Shown here: piece by piece, positions 61,662 through 64,000 of the stretch
How the letters are laid out: each line of letters opens with the position of its first letter
Position numbering within the stretch: position 1 is the stretch's first letter
Assembly: GCA_009782405.1 (NCBI GenBank)
Contig: WRJC01000012.1
Coordinates: 16,854 to 80,853 of the forward strand
DNA: 64,000 nt
Source of the DNA: Oscillospiraceae bacterium
Lineage (GTDB): Bacteria > Bacillota_A > Clostridia > Oscillospirales > WRJC01
Reading direction: 5' to 3'
Position numbers and translations under genes: made by a program
The notes under the pieces: model-generated
What the model was told of the DNA's origin: nothing
Databases searched by the model: none
Seen by the model: the letters and a program-made list of their open reading frames with translations, nothing else

Positions 61662-63140
61662 ATGAAAACAAAAAAAATACTTTGTCTGTTGATGGCTTTT
61701 GCGGTTGCGCCGTCATTGCTGTTTTCGTGCAGCAGCTCAAATGACGGCGGCTTTTCCGGAGATATCGAAAATACCGAAAAAGCCGGCGATGCAGAGGCAA
61801 CAACTGAAAATCCCTTGTATATCGACGACCTTCCGGAAAAAAACTACGACAAAGCAAAATTCAAGATGATGACTTTCAACGATTATGACCTCACGCATTT
61901 CGACCTTGTAATAGAAGAACAAATCGGCGAAATCGTGAACGATTCGATTTATCTGGCAAACAGGCTGGTTCAAGACAGGTTCAACATAGAATTTGAGCAG
62001 ACATATGCGGATTCTTGCTGGAATATGCAAAACAACCTGAAAAAAATAGTCGTTTCGGGAACCGAATCTTGCGACGCCGTGCTGCTGCTTGACAGATATG
62101 CCATGAATCTGGCGATGGAAGGCAAATATTTTTATACAATGAAAGAACTGCCGTATGTAAATCTTGAAAAACATTACTGGGATCAGCAGTTGCAAAAAGA
62201 TTTGACTGTCGGCAATGTTTTGTATTTCACATACGGGGCGAATATGCTGTCTTCATACGATTTGATTTGTTTTTTGGTTTTCAACAAACAGTTGGTCATC
62301 GATCTGGGCCTTGAAAACATATACGAATTGGTGCGCAATGGCAAATGGACAATTGACAAAATGTACGAAATGGCGGCGCAGGCGACATTGGACCTCGACG
62401 GCGACGGCAAAATGACGAAAGACGACCGTTACGGCGTGTTGTGCTCGCCGAATTATTATTACCCCGGATTCTGGGCGGCGGAAAGAATCCCGCTTATCGG
62501 GAAAGATGCCGATGATATGCCTTTTTTCAACGTGCCGGGCAACGAAAAATTGTTCACCTTGTTCGACAAGTTATATGATTATGCCAATAGCGGCTCCGAA
62601 TATATCCCCGATTGGTCCATGATCAGTTGCCTGCCTTTGTTTACGCGCGGCCAGGGGCTGATATCAAATGCTACCATGTATGCCGTCCAGTCCCTCCGGG
62701 ACATGGAAATCGACTACGGAATAATACCGTACCCGTCGCTGTACGAAAAGAATCCGGGAGAGCCGTATTCGACGCGTTTGTGCCTCGGGATCCCATTGGT
62801 CGTTCCGGTGACGGCTGACCCGGAACGCGCTTCCGTAATTTTGGAGGCTCTTGCAAGCGAGTATCAAAAGCGCGTCATTCCGGCTTATTATGACGTGGCA
62901 GTCCAAACTAAATCAACGCGCGACGAAGAATCGATCGAAGTGCTTGATATGCTCTTGGCGAACCGTTTCATAGACCTTGGGGACACGGTTTGGATGGATT
63001 CGGCGCGTTCACAGTATGAAGGCCTCTTCCAAAACAAAAACAACACTTTCCAGTCGGTAACCGAAAAGATAGAAGCCAAGGTCGCAAAAACCCTCGAAAA
63101 AGCCATCGAGGCTTTCCAAACCGCCAATTCCGGCGGATAA
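61662..63140 (+). CDS. Extracellular solute-binding lipoprotein (second copy)
   Basis: A 492-residue ABC substrate-binding lipoprotein. The signal KKILCLLMAFAVAPSLLFSC ends in a lipobox Cys. The mature part contains an Asp-rich loop LDLDGDGKMTKDDRYG and VTADPERASVILEALAS, both shared with the lipoprotein at 15,156, so the two are paralogues, probably for oligosaccharides. The C-terminal TRDEESIEVLDMLLANRF also matches its counterpart. ATG at 61662 follows AAAGGCGG; the TTG three codons earlier is less likely. No transporter genes adjoin it. It follows the isomerase/amidohydrolase unit and may serve the same substrate. Confidence 0.85.
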   Translation: MKTKKILCLLMAFAVAPSLLFSCSSSNDGGFSGDIENTEKAGDAEATTENPLYIDDLPEKNYDKAKFKMMTFNDYDLTHFDLVIEEQIGEIVNDSIYLANRLVQDRFNIEFEQTYADSCWNMQNNLKKIVVSGTESCDAVLLLDRYAMNLAMEGKYFYTMKELPYVNLEKHYWDQQLQKDLTVGNVLYFTYGANMLSSYDLICFLVFNKQLVIDLGLENIYELVRNGKWTIDKMYEMAAQATLDLDGDGKMTKDDRYGVLCSPNYYYPGFWAAERIPLIGKDADDMPFFNVPGNEKLFTLFDKLYDYANSGSEYIPDWSMISCLPLFTRGQGLISNATMYAVQSLRDMEIDYGIIPYPSLYEKNPGEPYSTRLCLGIPLVVPVTADPERASVILEALASEYQKRVIPAYYDVAVQTKSTRDEESIEVLDMLLANRFIDLGDTVWMDSARSQYEGLFQNKNNTFQSVTEKIEAKVAKTLEKAIEAFQTANSGG

Positions 63141-63159
63141 CAATGAGCAAGCTTGGCTT

Positions 63160-64000
63160 TTATATTATCCCCTGGCCTTGCAGCCATTCTATGAAGTCGC
63201 GCACCTGAGCCCGCAGATCCGCTTCGATCTGTTCTTTTAGGACAGCTTCGAATTCCGCTTGGGCTTCGTCCATTTTCACCCGGTATTCATCGGCGTTTTC
63301 TTCGTCTATGCCATATTTTTCTTCGCTGCGGTAGGTCTCCCATATTTCGTTTGTTTTTGCCAGATAGCTGTCGAGGAATTCCCAATTGTTCCCGGGGTCG
63401 TATAGGATCCCCACCGCGATGTCGCCTTCCTGTTTCGCGAAATCCCCGGCGGCCAGCTCGGCGCGCTCGCGCGGGAGATATGATATAACGGTTGACTGCA
63501 TCCAGTTCCCCTCTTCGTCCGGCAAGTATTGTTTTTCCGCCGCTTGCATCGGAATATATGCGAGCGCGACCCCTTTTTCATCGTCGCACAAATCCAGCCC
63601 GACATGTTCGCTGCCCAGCCTGTATTTGTATTCGCCGTTTCTTTGTTGCTCCACCGCCTCATTTTGGGTTGCGGTGAATTCGGGAACTTTGGATACCAAT
63701 GTCAACCCGCCGGATTCCGCCTCGCTTTTTATGATTGCGAGCGCTTCCTGCTCGGAGATGAACACGGGAGGCACGATCATGACGCAGCCTATCGATCCCA
63801 TGCCTTCCCCGTGCACGAATATCGGCGCCACGTTCAGATACCTTTCGCCGCCCGGGCTACCCTTGGGTTTGACGGAAATCCCGCAAGAAGAAAGCGCAAT
63901 CGCGCCGAGCAGCCCCGCCGCGGCCACGACTGCGGCGTTTTTTTGCCAGCGCGTGGGCAGCTTGCGAAGAATGGCGGGGGTGATTCCGGCATCTATGAGA
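63160..64000 (-). CDS. Probable lipoprotein, cut by window end
   Basis: The frame is open to base 64000, so its start lies outside. Visible sequence begins LIDAGITPAILRKLPTRWQK, followed by a hydrophobic stretch and lipobox-like ALSSC, consistent with a lipoprotein signal. The mature part (about 240 residues) includes VHGEGMGSIGCVMIVPPVFISEQEAL, EEKYGIDEENADEY and a C-terminal helical segment ending EWLQGQGII. I do not recognise the family. A GTG at 63927 lies inside the signal region and is not the likely start. It converges with the solute-binding lipoprotein gene (19 bp between ends). Confidence 0.7.
   Translation of the reverse strand, partial: LIDAGITPAILRKLPTRWQKNAAVVAAAGLLGAIALSSCGISVKPKGSPGGERYLNVAPIFVHGEGMGSIGCVMIVPPVFISEQEALAIIKSEAESGGLTLVSKVPEFTATQNEAVEQQRNGEYKYRLGSEHVGLDLCDDEKGVALAYIPMQAAEKQYLPDEEGNWMQSTVISYLPRERAELAAGDFAKQEGDIAVGILYDPGNNWEFLDSYLAKTNEIWETYRSEEKYGIDEENADEYRVKMDEAQAEFEAVLKEQIEADLRAQVRDFIEWLQGQGII

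Noticed and set aside
1..64000. CRISPR arrays, tRNA, rRNA and phage structural genes
   Set aside because: Looked for and not seen; gaps between genes are short and contain only promoters, hairpins or nothing recognisable.

Overview
The window looks like the chromosome of an anaerobic, polysaccharide-using Bacillota (Clostridia-like) bacterium. The grounds are a giant surface protein ending in three S-layer homology domains, AddA rather than RecB, GTP-dependent PEP carboxykinase, acetate kinase, strong Shine-Dalgarno sites (AGGAGG, AAAGGAG) and many promoters with TTGaca and TATAAT boxes 17 nt apart. No tRNA, rRNA or CRISPR array was seen. Family names come from recognising motifs by eye; no database search was run.

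Bases 1-11,900 are an accessory, defence-rich region in decay. It opens with the C-terminal part of an IscB RNA-guided nuclease. Next come a Phd/YefM antitoxin whose ParE-like toxin has lost its middle, an AAA-ATPase/PD-(D/E)XK protein, and a four-gene block on the minus strand (SNF2-type helicase, DUF4391 protein, type III Mod methyltransferase, type III Res). In that block Mod and the DUF4391 protein look intact. The helicase has lost its N-terminal half next to an Rpn-type nuclease/transposase gene. Res keeps both termini but lacks its ATPase motif II and its nuclease domain. A sigma factor missing region 2, with an intact-looking anti-sigma partner, closes the region.

Bases 11,900-34,000 mix housekeeping and sugar genes: an SAM methyltransferase, a GH95-like glycosidase behind an orphan sugar-binding lipoprotein, a TrmH-family RNA methyltransferase that seems to start at AUA, pckG, addA, a DUF3604 protein, a GH2 enzyme, a Gfo/Idh/MocA oxidoreductase and a TRM11-like methylase. 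A run of HpcH/HpaI aldolase, SDR dehydrogenase and enolase-superfamily dehydratase fits a non-phosphorylating oxidative route for L-rhamnose or L-fucose.

Bases 34,000-49,300 hold an AraC regulator, a four-helix membrane protein and a LuxR-type regulator that share a 19-bp promoter motif, the 3,291-residue S-layer-type protein, and two extracytoplasmic proteins (a zinc-ribbon/transglutaminase-like protein with a glutamine-repeat linker, and a helical secreted protein).

Bases 49,300-64,000 hold a GH78 rhamnosidase, a small ABC exporter operon, a URO-D-family protein, acetate kinase, a four-gene unit (fucose/arabinose isomerase-like, DegT/DnrJ aminotransferase, two amidohydrolases, the first lacking metal ligands), a truncated IS transposase, a second orphan sugar-binding lipoprotein and a lipoprotein cut by the window end.
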